Assembly: GCA_003024175.1 (NCBI GenBank)
Contig: MDYQ01000001.1
Coordinates: 372,001 to 436,000, forward strand
DNA: 64,000 bases
Direction of reading: 5' to 3'
DNA from: Planoprotostelium fungivorum
Lineage: Eukaryota > Evosea > Variosea > Cavosteliida > Cavosteliaceae
Shown here: positions 34,254 through 46,842 of the stretch, one piece after another
Layout: each line of letters starts with the position of its first letter
Numbering within the stretch: position 1 is the stretch's first letter
Notes under the pieces: generated by a model
What the model was told of the DNA's origin: nothing
Database searches by the model: none
The model's input: the letters and a program-made list of their open reading frames with translations, nothing else
Made by a program: the position numbers and the translations under genes

Positions 34254-34725
34254 TGGTGGTCACGCGTCCGATGATCTTGTGATTTATTCGGACTTAGATC
34301 GTTGTAGAACACTCCGCGGCCGGAGAATACGCTCCCGATTCTTCCGATGTTCTCAGGGGCCGTCGATCTTCCCTCTAAAGGTTATTTAGACAAGGAGCTA
34401 CTTCCTCCATGGTAACTGAGGATTCGTTTCGTGCAATGTGTGAGGCTTTACTGTGAGAAGAGAGAGCAGCTTAGTTGACGTCGGTCCGGCCGCGAACGTG
34501 AGGACAGACAGATGAAGTGTAATGTTCGCGAGTGGATCATCATTCGCTATCCAGCGGATGACTTGTCGTAGAGAACGTTGGATGAATGGAGAGATAAGGA
34601 GAGGGAGACATGTCTGTAATTACCCCTATGTTCGTCTCTCCAGGTGTCCCCCTCTCTTTCCGTTACCGAGAGGGAATACTACACAAACGAGCGTCACCCC
34701 CAGGGTCTCACCGCATCACTGAAGC
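34254..34725. promoter_or_regulatory. divergent intergenic region, HMG-CoA reductase (-) / protein kinase (+)
   Basis: This 472-bp shared upstream region has no supportable ORF. It contains TCGTTGTAGAAC at about 34298, one of the rare copies of the intronic half-palindrome outside a coding gene; a 5' UTR intron of the reductase gene could explain it. Confidence 0.4.
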
Positions 34726-36278
34726 ATGGACACAACCAGAAGACACTCCGTGTGGCCGACCACCGAGGAGCGACCTCTGATCCGCAGCAAAAGGTGAAAA
34801 GTTTTGAAGTGTTGGGTTCGTTGTTTTGAGAACCGCAGGAAACAGAGCCCTCACCTCCTTTCGATGATGATTCGAAGGAGTCATTCAACGAGTGTGTCCG
34901 CACCTGGGACCGTCAATGACAACATAAACTGCCCCCCTTCACCAGATCCGGCGAAGAGAAGATGGAAAGTAGCTTATGATGAAATGGGCCGCTCACCGTC
35001 TAGAGCGACGCTGAATCAAGATTCATCTTACATGAGATCTAGAGCTACTTCGTTGGACGTTCCAAGTCGGATCGATGAGAAGAAATGTATACCCATCAAT
35101 ATGGGTAGCGTAACTCTACATGAGCTATTAGGAACGGGTGGATCTGGAGCACAGGTGAAGAGGTTGTCGTTACTCAGCGACTCATTTTCTCGCAGGTTTA
35201 CAAAGCATGCGCCGACGGGTTCTGTTTCGCTGCCAAAATCTTGAGGACAGAAACAGTAGAAGAGGTGATTCACTCGCACAGCGTCCATTTTGTTTCTAAA
35301 TCATCCCCAGGTGATGGATGCCATAAAGAGGGAGATACAGATCGTCATGTCTCTAAATCACGATAACATCGTCAAATACCTTTGGCACGAGATAACTTCC
35401 GACGACATCCGTCTGTACATGCCCTTCTATTCCTCGACTCTACATCAAGTAATCATGCACCGGAGGTCGTCCAAGAATCCATTCACCGAGACACAACTCA
35501 TCAGCTACATGCTACAGATTTCAAAAGGGCTTTATTACCTCCACAGCTTACCATCACCGATCGTGCACAGGTGATGCGAAATGAACGATGTCATCATCTC
35601 CTTTGTTGACCCTCCTCAGAGATTTAAAGGCAGAAAACATTTTCGTAGAGTTCGATGCCCACAAGAACATATCCAAATTGAAGATCGGTGAGCCATCTGC
35701 ATGATCAGAAGCACGTGACGTCTGGAGCTGACTCATCGTAAGGCGACTTCGACACCTCTAAGATATTAGAAGTATCCTCTGAGAAATCATTTACGAAAAT
35801 TGGGACGAATGGGTGAGTCAACGATCACACTCGCACCATCTCATGCATCACCTTCGGTTTTCCCCGTCTTACCTCTTCGCAGATACATGGCACCCGAAAT
35901 CATCTCCAACAAGAGTGGTTACTCATCACAAGCCGACGGTACGTCCACCATCATCTCACCTTCCACCACCATCACATCTCATTCGACATCACATCGGCAT
36001 CACATCTCATTCGACATCACGTCTCATCTCAAACAGTTTGGTCGGCCGGTGTCATCTTATTAGAGATGATGACGTTAGACCCACCGTTCCACCACGATTC
36101 ACCCAATCGCATGGAACGACAGAACATCATCGAGAAGGGGAGGAGGCCGACCATGTCTTCGGATGCAGAGAGCAGATTCCCTCAGCTCTATCCCATCTAC
36201 CTGGCCTGCACGAAGAGAGATACGGGGAAGAGATGGACGGCGGAAAAGATGATGATGAAGTTTAGAGAGTTGTCGTAA
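34726..36278 (+). CDS. protein kinase with DFD in place of DFG
   Basis: An about 400-residue kinase. The N-terminal 120 residues are basic and Ser-rich, then the kinase domain opens LGTGGSGAQVYKACADG, with CFAAKIL holding the ATP-binding Lys. The catalytic loop is HRDLKAENIFVEFD, the metal-binding motif reads GDFDTSK, and YMAPEII is the APE motif. The C-lobe has VWSAGVILLEMMTLDPPF and ends ...MMMKFRELS before TAA 36276-36278. Lys, HRD Asp, loop Asn and DFD Asp are all present, so activity is expected. Introns at about 34794-34838, 35154-35195, 35265-35310, 35571-35621, 35687-35742, 35800-35881 and 35939-36039. Family is unassigned (TKL or MAP3K-like). Confidence 0.85.
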
Positions 36279-36530
36279 CGGGAGGATGTCCTTCTTCTGT
36301 GAGGATCGCACGTGTAGAGGATAAAGAAGAGAGATGATGGTGTCGGATGGTGTCGAGAGATGATTTGAGATGAGTCGATGAGGAAGAAGAAGAGAGGAAA
36401 GAGGTGTCTGATGGACGGATGAGAGGATGGAAAGTGTTCAGAGCCTGTGTCATGAACCAAAATATGGAAAATTTGGGATGGGTTGTAGATGAGGAGGTGG
36501 ATGTGATCTGATCTCAGGCGATACAAGACG
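36279..36530. other. intergenic gap before MED23
   Basis: A GA-rich 250-bp stretch on the plus strand with no conserved ORF. GGTTGTAGATGAGG at about 36480 is a half-palindrome copy. Confidence 0.4.
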
Positions 36531-39500
36531 ATGCAGGCAGGAGCGCGAACGGCTCCTGATAGGGCCTCTATTTCTGTTGTTCAGGACCTGTTCTCGAAAG
36601 CCCTGAATGTGAGCGTTCGTCATTAGATTCAGGTGATGGCTGATGTTCCCAAAGGATAGAGGAGACAGCTCATCTTCGCCGGAGACTATTGTAAAGAGTC
36701 TTCTCGCTTTACGAAAGAAACCACAGAAACAAGTAATCTTTGCATATGCTAATCATTTACATCTCATCGCAATTCTAGGAAGAAATACAGGCTTTTGACG
36801 CACAGATATTACCTGTGGTCGTAGATCAATTAGTCGCGAGTGCAACGAATCCTGAAGACTTCCTCTTCATGACTCAGGTTTCAGGATCCATTTCGACCGA
36901 TCTGACCATTCACAGGTCTACCGAATGTTGATGGTCCAACATGATCCATCGAATGTCTTTCTCACACACAATCTAGAGATGGACATCCACAGCGGCGTGA
37001 AGAGGAAACGAAACGGAACGAAGACATCCAACTCATCTTCTTTTCCCCTCTCCACTCTCATCGTCCACCTCTTAGAACGCATCAAGAAGATCGCCGGCAC
37101 TCGAGGTGATGCCTCATCCTCCATCGATCACCCTCCATCTCTGTCGATGACAAGAGTCACCTCTTCATCTCACCTCCATCTCAGACAATGGTCTGGCCAG
37201 CATCAGCGGTAACACCATACTCCTCAACGAGAGCACACCAGACACCGAATTTCTCGCAGTCATGCTCGACGATTCTGCAGAGGACAACGAGAGAGGAAGA
37301 GTCGAGCTGCTGCTGTGGGAGTTTGCATGTCAGTCCATCTCAGACATGCTGCCCAGCTGCCGCGGCGACGAAGACCTCTTAATCGACGTCCTCATCCGCA
37401 TCATGGAGGCCATGCAGAATTACCCCGTTCGTGAGCTTTCATTCAAACGAAACGGTCACGTGACCTGAACAGATCCCACGTCGAATGAGATGAGGTCAAT
37501 ATCACAAGGCATCGATCTACTGAGTCGATTGTGCTCGCCAGTCGATCGTTATCTGCCGCACTATCTGATCACGGCCCACGTGTCACATCTCATCTACAAC
37601 ACGACACACCCCTCACCACCCCCCGCTGTACAGATCTCACAATCTCCCGCCATGATGCCGAGGGAGGCTGGACCCATCGTGGGCTACGTACACTGGACTC
37701 TCTATTCCTTCGTCAAGAATTATCTCTTATCCAAGAACAATCTGGCTTCCGTTCTAACCGTTTCCGGTGAGATTTCGGTGAAATCTCGAGACTGAAGAAC
37801 GACAGACTCTGCTGATCTGTGTCGATTGATCGGACCTTCGAAGGAAGATGAAGCCCTTTGGAGGAAAGATATTCCGTTGGTCCATCGCATCATCACTGAT
37901 GATCCGAACATGATGGTCACTTCAAATTATTCGAGCAATAGGAGATCCGCACAATTGTACAGCATGCTGAGGGAAGGTGCACCGATTCACGTGACGAAGA
38001 GTCAGATCATGCTCAATTCCGAATTGAAATGGTTGCATTCGGGTACGACACAAGGTGGGAGGTCACGTGATCGTTGTAGATGATTGACGTACGATAGAGA
38101 GTAAATCGCAGTCGCCATTCTCTGAATTGGTCGTGTATGCATTTCTGAAGCAGACTCTGAATCTGTTGAGCATGAAAAACGCAAACGATGCGAAAGATAA
38201 GGATGACGTGTGGTGGCCCGAATGGCAGCACTTGGCCAATCAGTTCTACGCTCTCGTGGAATCGAACATACTCGATGTAGAGAGGTGAGATTTGTTCTGG
38301 CGCGTTGTAGATTGACGTGACGGAGGTACATCCATTACTTGTATCGAAATCAGAAGACGGAGCCCAACAACGGTAACAATGCCATCATCTGGATGATCAA
38401 TCAGAGTCTCTCACTCGAGCAGGTGACTATCACCTATGATGACGTGTGATGACGTCATCAGGTGCAGAAATTGTTCCGTGAGGACCACCTTCAACCGAAG
38501 CCGGGTGTTTTAGTTGGCCTCGTGAACAACTTCCACACCACTACATCTGACTCAGAATACCGAGACAGCTCAGTGCAGGGAACGGTGACAGTTTTACACG
38601 AGATTTCGTCGTCACTGACGCGTTGTAGATCTACTTATTGAACCAATTGGTGAAGGACATTTCGGTCACTCCTGATCAGAAGAGGACTTGTGAGACGTAC
38701 AATCGCAGCGTTGCCACCAAATTCAAGCAGTGGAGGCAGTACGACATCATCAAGAGGAGTGAGATCTAGATGTGTGATGACGTATGATGACGTCATCAGA
38801 GCTGGAGACACCGAACCCCGACGTAAATGCTCTCATCTCCGATGCAAAGTCTGCCCCCACTTTCTACATCATCAGCTTCATATCGAAAGAACTAGTGGTC
38901 AACGCCATCATGGTGAGTCCGGCGTCGCAAATATTCGTGCCCACCCCCTCAGGACTACATGAAGCGCAGCGATGGAGCTGCTTCTCCATCTACCTTCCCC
39001 AACAACAATTCTCTGACTTATCAGGGGAGAACGAGTCCTCTACCTCTCATTCCATTGTGCAAGATTGCCATCAAGGCGAGATGTGTCATATTCGATGCGT
39101 TAGAAGCCATCGTATTCGGAAAGCAGGAAGGGTCAGGTGTGTTTCCATCTACAACCTGCCAGAATTTGTGGAATGACGGGTTGTAGTGGGACCGGCTGCC
39201 CCGGGTTACGTGGAGACTTACGTGAGATTATTGTACCTTTCACCTGATCCGTGAGTGGACGTGAGATGTCACGTCTGATGTCGTGACAGGCGAAAATCTT
39301 TCGCGCCATTTTTGGAGCAGTTGAGGACGAACAAGGATCTCGCTCGTCTACAAACGCTCTTGGAAATGTTGAATTATCGTCTCATTCGTTTCCTCAAGTG
39401 AGCTCATCATCATCTGCTCATCATCAATTCCTCTTCATCATCGGCTGCTCATCATCAATTCCTCTTCATCATCGGCTGCTCATCATCAATTCCTCTTCAT

Positions 39501-42477
39501 CATCGGCTGCTCATCATCAATTCCTCTTCTTCATCATCAACTGCTCGTCATCACCGATCACCATCACGATCACCATCGCGATCATCACCTCACATCACGA
39601 ACAGATTCAACGGTCTAGTGACCGACGTCTTCAACGCCATCGTCCCTCTCTTCGTCAACCTTCTCAACCCCCAGATCTTCTCTGGATTGGAATCTCTCGT
39701 CATCAAACTTTCTCCTTTCATCGATCTCGGCCGACGTGATTCCTCGATTTGATTTCTCTTAATGATTTGATTTCGCAGTGGAAGATGTTGGTCAAGTTGA
39801 TTTCGGGGAGGTGGTCAATCGGAGCATTCTTTCTTCTTGCTCCATCTGTTTACGCACGGGGTACGTACGATGATACGTTTCGTTGGGTCTGAACTATGCA
39901 GCTCTACGTACTTTACGCAGCCCAAGGCCCTGCAGTTTGTCAAGAATGTACTGCAGCACCTGCCTACGAATTCGATCCACGAAAAGTCACTGGAATTTCT
40001 GCCGAAGCAGATGGTGGATGCCATTCAATCTGTACAAGAGACGATTGATGTCACACCACGTCACGTCCCCGTCGTTACTCGTGACGACGTAAGTCGAAAT
40101 TTCATACAGATCTCCACCACATCTCCGTGAAATCTCTGACACCAGCAGGTGAGAGAAGAACACGGCGTGACACGTCAGCTGCTGTCCCAGACTGCAGCTC
40201 AAGCGGAGGAAGCGTTCGTGAAGCATTATTCGACACATCAGAACAAACGTTCGATCATTCTGTGCATGTTACTACACATGGTGAAGGACATGAAGAAGCT
40301 CAGCTTCAACCCGGAGAGTGAGTATAGTTGTCGACGTGTCGACACTGAAATTTCCTCCAGTTTTCTACAAGTTGTTCATGTCTTTCACGCCGCAGGAAGT
40401 CACGACGTACACCTTCACCTTCATCAACTTCATTATGGACGATGCTCTTGCTCAGGGTGCGCCGAAAATGAACACACCGGGGAGCAGGGGACCTCAGATT
40501 GCCTTCTTGCAGGAGGTTTGATATCATGATGGATGTCGTAGAGACTGAGCGTTGTAGATGGCCGGACAGCTGATGAAATTTGCGTTCGTGTATCGATTGG
40601 TACAATATCCTACCGTCATCGCCGCCGTTCTCAACAGACTGTTCCACGACCCCAACGCGGGTGAGAATTTTCCCGGAAACATCTCATCTTCTTCCTGGAA
40701 ATTTCTCACCCCTTCCAGTCACTCTGTTGGATAAATTATTATCCGAATCAAATCGATGGGTGGAGGCCGTCTACAACTCAGGATTGACTCGAGAACATTG
40801 GACCGATGATAATGCATTCACAAAGAGTGCAGAGCTACCGTTCGGTAAGACCATCGATCCCAGGATGACCCTACCGGTGAGCGTCTACAACGTTGTAGAG
40901 GGTGACGTATGATAGATCTATTACGACAACGTTGTCGTGAGGATGATTCCGGTGTTGGACGTTGCCTTCATGAGATTAATCGAAGCGGGTGAAGCGAAGA
41001 TGATCACACGGATGATCGATACGTACCACAAGCTGTACAGCGGTGAGAGGTCACGTGACTTTAGATCTGAATTTTCTGCCAGTTTTCCACGAGAATCCTT
41101 CGCGTTACGTGCTGAACCTGCTGTCTACGTACTACGAGTCACCCATCATGACTACCGAACTCAAGTTGTACTTTTTAAAGATGCTGGGTGGGTTTCATTC
41201 CTATGAAGCGTTGTAGATTGATCTATTTTTAGACCCCACCATTGTCATCTTCAGCGATATCTTCAAATCGTACCAAGAGAAGTTGGATGAATCCGTCTTG
41301 TCTGCTCCTTACTTTGAGAAGCTCGTCACCAGCCTGGGAAACGGTGAGGAATTTCCCGGATATTCCATCGTTCCCGGGAACGTCTGACGTTCCTGGAAAC
41401 AGTCATCAAAGAGGGGAACATGGCAACCATGGGAAGACACGGACCTTTGCACATGTTCGAAGAGCTTCCCACGCATTCCCAAGCCTGCCTCACCTCTACC
41501 CTCCTGGTGAATCTTTGAATCCATTTTAAATCCATTTTAAAGATGGATGACGTCATCACTGACTCTGCCTCAGGAGATCTTAGTCATACCCCAATCTGCA
41601 GATGTCATCACCACCAACTTGATGTCTACACTCTTTGGTGTGGCCGTCACAAAGATCCTCCACTGTAACATCAGCATCGGATTGATGTTGTCCATGCTGC
41701 CCACCAGTTTCCTCACCCCCTTCGTTCAGAAGATGAAAGAGGTGGAGATTCCATCGAAATTTCATCACGTAACCGTCACAGACACTCAAGACGAATCCCG
41801 TCCTCCTCGGAAACGGCTTCCAAGTGAGCGTTGTAGACGGACATTTCCGCCCATTTATTTCTCTCAGGACATGCAGAGTTCGATCTCCCTCTCTTACTCG
41901 ATAGAATACACCTCCAACTTGACCATGAGCACCGACAACGACGCGAACAAGTACCTCCTCCTCTTCCAAATCTTCTCTCACTACTCTTCCCTTCACCTCA
42001 CCCTGCAGACTGTGAAAGACATCGTGGCTGATTGTAGACCGATCACCTCCATCCACCAGATCTTTTACGTGTCCAAGCTTTTGGGACCAATCGTTCACCG
42101 AATGAACGGGTGAGATCGGAGGAGAGGTCACGTGACTGACGCAGGCTAGGAACAGAGAGGCCAGCGTGGACACCATCCACCTCATCTTGTCGTGTCTAAA
42201 GGACGTCGATGATGATCTGTCTGACATGATGTGGGATCAGATGACTACGACGCTGGACACATCGAGCCCCCTCCATCTGTTCCAACTGATCATTGACCTC
42301 ATCTATCACCTGTGGTATAGCTCTCCTTCTCTCTCTCCATCGATAGCGAGTGACCCGGAGGTGATGTTGTGATGAGATGATGGAGGATCTGATGGAGTGC
42401 AGTTGGTGGAAATCTACCAGACGTTGACGCCGGACGTGCAGTGGCATTTACAGCACATGTTTGAAGTCAAGAGATAG
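36531..42477 (+). CDS. MED23: Mediator complex subunit 23
   Basis: MED23 is a tail subunit of Mediator that links activators to RNA polymerase II. Start ATG 36531 (MQAGARTAPDRASISVVQDL), stop TAG 42475-42477, roughly 1,500 residues over about 30 exons. Matches to animal MED23 come in the right order: PGYVETYVRLLYL with LQTLLEMLNYRLI, FMSFTPQEVTTYTF, TLPIYYDNVVVRMIPVLDV, VFHENPSRYVLNLLSTYYE and VQWHLQHMFEVKR at the end. The whole protein is alpha-helical with no other domain. Many introns carry palindromic motifs (see findings), and one holds a 31-bp tandem repeat. Exons were read by frame; a few junctions near the start (36600-36660) are uncertain. Confidence 0.88.
39414..39535 (+). repeat. 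31-bp tandem repeat in a MED23 intron
   Basis: About 3.5 direct copies of a 31-bp unit that begins CTGCTCATCATCAATTCCTC. They lie in the intron between the codons for RLIRFLK and FNGLVTD, making that intron unusually long (about 200 nt). CAT/ATC trinucleotides continue after the array. Confidence 0.9.
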
Positions 42478-42692
42478 ATGTACATTTCCTTCTTCTTTAT
42501 TCTCATCGTGCCGTGTCATCACCATGTGCCAGTGATGCTGTGAGCTGCAGTCCGCGGATAATCGTCTTCTCTGTGATCCAATTTCGACATCATCTGTTGA
42601 CCATCATCATCAACTGAACACAATCGGTTTCTATTTTTATGGAATTTCGGTGCACCGAACGTCATCTGGTTCATATCAGATGATTACCAACA
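42478..42692. other. intergenic gap after MED23
   Basis: Contains the MED23 3' UTR. Nothing else is seen before the mosaic repeat. Confidence 0.4.
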
Positions 42693-43120
42693 GAGAGACA
42701 AGAGAAGGTTGCGCTCCTCTACCTCATCAAACGATAGCAGTCAGCTCTTCTCTCTTCTCTCTCACGAGTCAACGAGATCGAAGAAAGACCGTAGAGCTAT
42801 CTGTCACTGTTGTGGCGAGCGAGAGACAGAGGCAGATACCGTCAGACTCACCAACAACTCTCGCTGTTCTGTGCAGGCGCCAGTGCTTCTGCGCGACGTC
42901 TCTACAGAGCAGGTACAGCCTCTGGCCTTCTCTTTCTCTCTCTCTCTATCTCTCTCCTCTTCTGGACTTCTCTTTCTACAGGCTTACAATAAAGAACGGA
43001 TGTATCGAACTGTTTCTCTCTCTCTCCTCTTCTGTGCTTCTCTTCCAACATCTTTATCGAATAAACATCTCTGTAAAAGACACATATGTTCTTGTCATCT
43101 CTAACTTTTGAAAATGCGGA
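42693..43120 (+). repeat. dispersed mosaic repeat (copy R2)
   Basis: M1 (42693-42876) is nearly identical to 4126-4308. A short unique linker ends GAGCAG, then the M3 pyrimidine module begins at 42913 and continues through AATAAAG to TTTTGAAAATGC, matching 3181-3382 on the other strand. It sits between the convergent 3' ends of MED23 and the coiled-coil gene. The high identity of M1 between copies suggests recent spread. Confidence 0.8.
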
Positions 43121-43180
43121 TAATCGATTTCATCTACATCTCATCTTCGTGATGACACAGAATCTATACAAGGGATGTCT

Positions 43181-46100
43181 TCATTTCAATAGATCATCCA
43201 GCCTCTGACGCCTCTCCTGCTCTCTCCTCTGCGTCATCTCCATCTGCTCCTTCCACTCTTCTTCTAATCTCTGTCGCTCTTCCTCCCTCACTGCTCTCTC
43301 CATCTCTTTTGCTTGCACTGCCTCTTCCATCGATCTCTGCTCTTCTTCCCTCTCTAATCGTCTCTGTCTCCTCTGTTCTGCTCTCTGTTTCATCAGCTGC
43401 ATCATGATCGTCAGCTCGTGATGACGCATCGTGGATCTTCACCTCGCTGATCTGCAGTCGTGATTCCTCCAGCGACTGGATGAAGAGCGAACGCTCTTCT
43501 TTCGAGCTGGTGGTACCCGTGCGTTGTCTTAGTGAATTATTTTTAGATCCTTCTTCCATGGAGAAAGAGCGTGACAGCCTCTTACTGTTTGTCTTCTGTC
43601 GACTACGTCAGGTTCGTTCGAGCGTAATCCGAAATCTCACCTTACGTATGCCCGATTTACTCTTGATCAATTTCGCCGCAAATTCCTTCGAAGGCCTCGG
43701 TGAAGGTTCAGGTGCCTTATCTACAACGATACTCGGTGGTTCAGCGGCTGATGTTGCCTCTGGTTGTTCTTTTGCGTTCCTCTCCGCCTCAATCTTCAAC
43801 AATTGGGGCAAAATACCCGGCTGTTCGAAGATGGAAGCCCGCCGCGAGCTGTTGTAGATGAGAGACGAGATTTCGACGAGATTTCACCTCCTGTACTGCA
43901 GGGTGTTGGGTACGGACGACGTGTGGACGGATTTACGTTCATAGTAACTGTCAGACATGATGTCTCTCACGCTGGATGATTTCTTCATCCTCTTCTTCTT
44001 GAAGCGGAAGATGCCCTGGGAACGTCAGAGGTGGCTGGTTGTAGATCGTCACCTCGTTGCGTGAGAATAATTTCTTCCACAGGCTTGATTTAGGACTATC
44101 ACTTCCGTCTCCTCCCTTACTTTCATTGTCGACGTCTGTCGACACCATATCTTGCGTGGACGTCACTTCAGAAGCCAGATCGGATTCTAAAGATAGATCT
44201 TCAGCTTCACGTCGGTCTATCTTTAGAACAGAATCACCTGGGTACACAGCGATGGTCGAATTCGCGTCCGCCGTTGTAGAATTGGACCTCGATTTGTGTA
44301 CGGGTTCATTCTTCTTCTGACTGTCTGACGTAGGCTCTTCCTTGTCCGTGCCAGATTTCGTGGAAAGTTCACCCTTTGTCTTGAAGGTGTTCATCATGAT
44401 GTCATCTACGCTCTTGATGGCTCTGGGAGCTAAAACGGAGGCAGACCTGTCAGAGGTGAGAGGTTGGTCGCGTTGTAGATGGATCACTTTTGTTTCTGCT
44501 GCATCTTTGGTGTTCCGTGAACGATGACTGATGACGTCATCTTCAACGAAGGGTCCTGTTACCGTTAAGAAATTTCACAGAAGATTTCCAGATTCTTCTC
44601 ACCGTCAATAGTTCCGGCATACTCGTAGTTTCCGTGATCTACAACTCGTCAATTCTCCATCTACAACGAGCCCGTCACCTTGTATCGACTGGCATCCTCC
44701 TCTTCCATCGGTAGATCGATCGATCTCGAGCTGTCCCCAGAATGGATGGGTACAAACTGATTGCTGTAATTCCTTGAACTCATTCGGTGTACCAACTGAT
44801 GATAGGAAGGTGTCCTCTTGAACCGTTCGAGGGAATCCAATCGCATGAGATCGATGATCTCGTTGTAGATGGCATCGAACAGCTGAGAAATTTCAGTGAG
44901 AAATCACGCACGGTGGCTCACCTTCTCGTCCTGCGACGGATCGAAATTCGGGTCCTCGAATTTATTCTGTAATTCCTGGTGACAGTTTACAACGTTGTAG
45001 AATGACGTAATCATTTACCTCTTTGTTGACGTGCGATATGTTGATCTCGTGGGGTGCCTCCGGCCGAACAAAGTCCTCGTAGATTCGCTTCGCTGAACAA
45101 TTCTTCTCTTCCGATGACGTCATCAGCTGCCACTGTCTCATCTCCAGGCAAGAATTTAGATTTTCCAACGAAAATTCGGAGCGTAAGAAAGATCTGGGAG
45201 AGTGAGATGACCGTGTCACGTGATCAAAATTGCACCTGAAGTATTGCAAGGTGAGGGGTGTGTCTAAAAATTGCAGGAAATTTGAATTTGAAGTGAGGGC
45301 GAGAAATTTCGGAACGATCTCGCCGGAGCTGTACAGTGTTGCGTTGACTGATGATGACGTCATCATCGGAAATTTCGTGAAGATCTCTCACTCGAAGAAG
45401 GGATGACCTTCTGCTGTTCTTCGGATTCTCTGATGCTGTCCGCCCAAGCTTGTGATGGATGACTCGTTTCACTGCGAGAGATATACTCTTTCAATCGTGC
45501 CAGCTGTGAATGTCAGTCGTCCGAATTGGAATTGGACTGAATTGGAATTCCGAATCGGACTCACCGCGATGAGCATGTTCTCGCAGGGGTCGTGCTTCTG
45601 CTCGTTGTAGTTTTCCAGATCGTTGCGAAGGTTGAGTAAGAACTGATCCACTTGTGTTTGGAATCGTAAAGTGTTATTGTCCAACATCTGTCGCCGATCA
45701 GAAGCGATTACGATGTGATGATGGACGACACACCGATGATATGATCCTTCCTGGCTTCTTACTGTACCTTCTGCGAACTTTCTCTGCCTTCTCTTCCAAG
45801 GCTTCGGCGTCGGCCAGCCTCTCGATGAATACATCCTTCATCTTCTCGCAGATCTCTCTGCAACGTTCCATGCTGACTCGAAGTGCATCCGTAAACTATA
45901 GAGGGTCATCTACTGTATTCTCTGACTGATTTGTGTCATCACACACCGGCGTCCAATCATCATGTTCGACTCTGGAAGAGATGCAAACCATCTTTGTGAT
46001 GGGGCTGACTCTTGAATTTAGGTATTCCGATCTCTCGCCTGGGGTGGGATTGATTAAACGATCGAGAGCGAATCCCATGTGTCTCGTTCTAGACAGATGA

Positions 46101-46386
46101 TCTTCGATGTTCTCTAGATATCTAGACACAGATTGTATCGCTGACCTCTGCATGTTAAATATCTGTGAGGTGATTGAGACATTTGTTGAGATGGCCGAAC
46201 GACGGCGGATGTTACCTGCATGATCTTCGATCTCATAGCCTCGATTTGCGGGGGAAGTGCATCATCTCGTTTTGTAGGGCTGTCTGATGGTCGAAGTGAT
46301 GAATGTGAATAAGATGATGAAGATGTGTTCAGGAACCCCTTCGAAGGACTCAAATTGGAAGGAGGAGGGTCTTCCGTCCTCATCAT
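43181..46386 (-). CDS. large helical/coiled-coil protein with Glu/Arg-rich tail, unknown function
   Basis: Start ATG 46386 (MMRTEDPPPSNLSPSKGFLN), stop TGA 43181-43183. The N-terminus is Ser-rich and disordered. A helical domain follows (SRYLENIEDHLSRTRHMGFA, RCREICEKMKDVFIERLADA, DQFLLNLRNDLENYNEQKHD) whose helix lengths would suit a BAR/F-BAR or spectrin-like bundle; I could not confirm either. The middle is acidic and Ser-rich (HKSRSNSTTADANSTIAVYP). The C-terminus is a long Arg/Glu single-helix stretch (EQRRQRRLEREEEQRSMEEA). More than ten introns, several with the GTTGTAGA half-palindrome and two with TGACGTCA. Probably a cytosolic structural or membrane-curvature protein; that is inference. 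Confidence 0.6.
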
Positions 46387-46559
46387 GCTAACGTTCTGTT
46401 GATGTCACACCCGTCGCGATTTGACACCCCCTAAGCTTTTCTCGTTAACCCCGGGATCTACAAACACTACAACCGAATAATAAGATTTTCGTGGAATATA
46501 ACCTGTCTGTTCTCAAAGCAAGACAAATGCGCAAAGGAGAACGAAGAATGAAATGACAA

Positions 46560-46770
46560 ATCAAACGTATTCCATTCAACATCATGATGATGATTTGTGT
46601 GGGTCAACGACGAAGAGAACGTCGAAACTCACCTGGGCTGGGTACGGCCATACTCCGTACACCACAGCCTCACTAGACTCTCGCCTGCCTTCATCGCAGA
46701 GACCCTCACAGGGCTGACGCAGCAGACCGTGTCTACTCGTCCCTCTACTCGAGTCAGAACAGCACGCTGA
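46560..46770 (-). repeat. dispersed repeat, M2 module plus tail (copy B3)
   Basis: The M2 core at 46631-46746 on the minus strand is nearly identical to 13285-13360, with the same upstream GTAGAGGGACGAGTAGACAC and a diverged tail. It lies in the divergent promoter space between the coiled-coil gene (-) and alternative oxidase (+), so it may influence either gene. Confidence 0.8.
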
Positions 46771-46842
46771 TCTGGATCAGTCCACGTACAGTACCGTCAG
46801 GAGAGGTCACATAATTCATTCAAAGAGAAATTCGATGTGTTC

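Noticed and set aside
43181-46386. Calling the coiled-coil gene a BAR-domain protein
   Set aside because: Helix lengths are suggestive but no BAR/F-BAR signature residues could be identified by eye.
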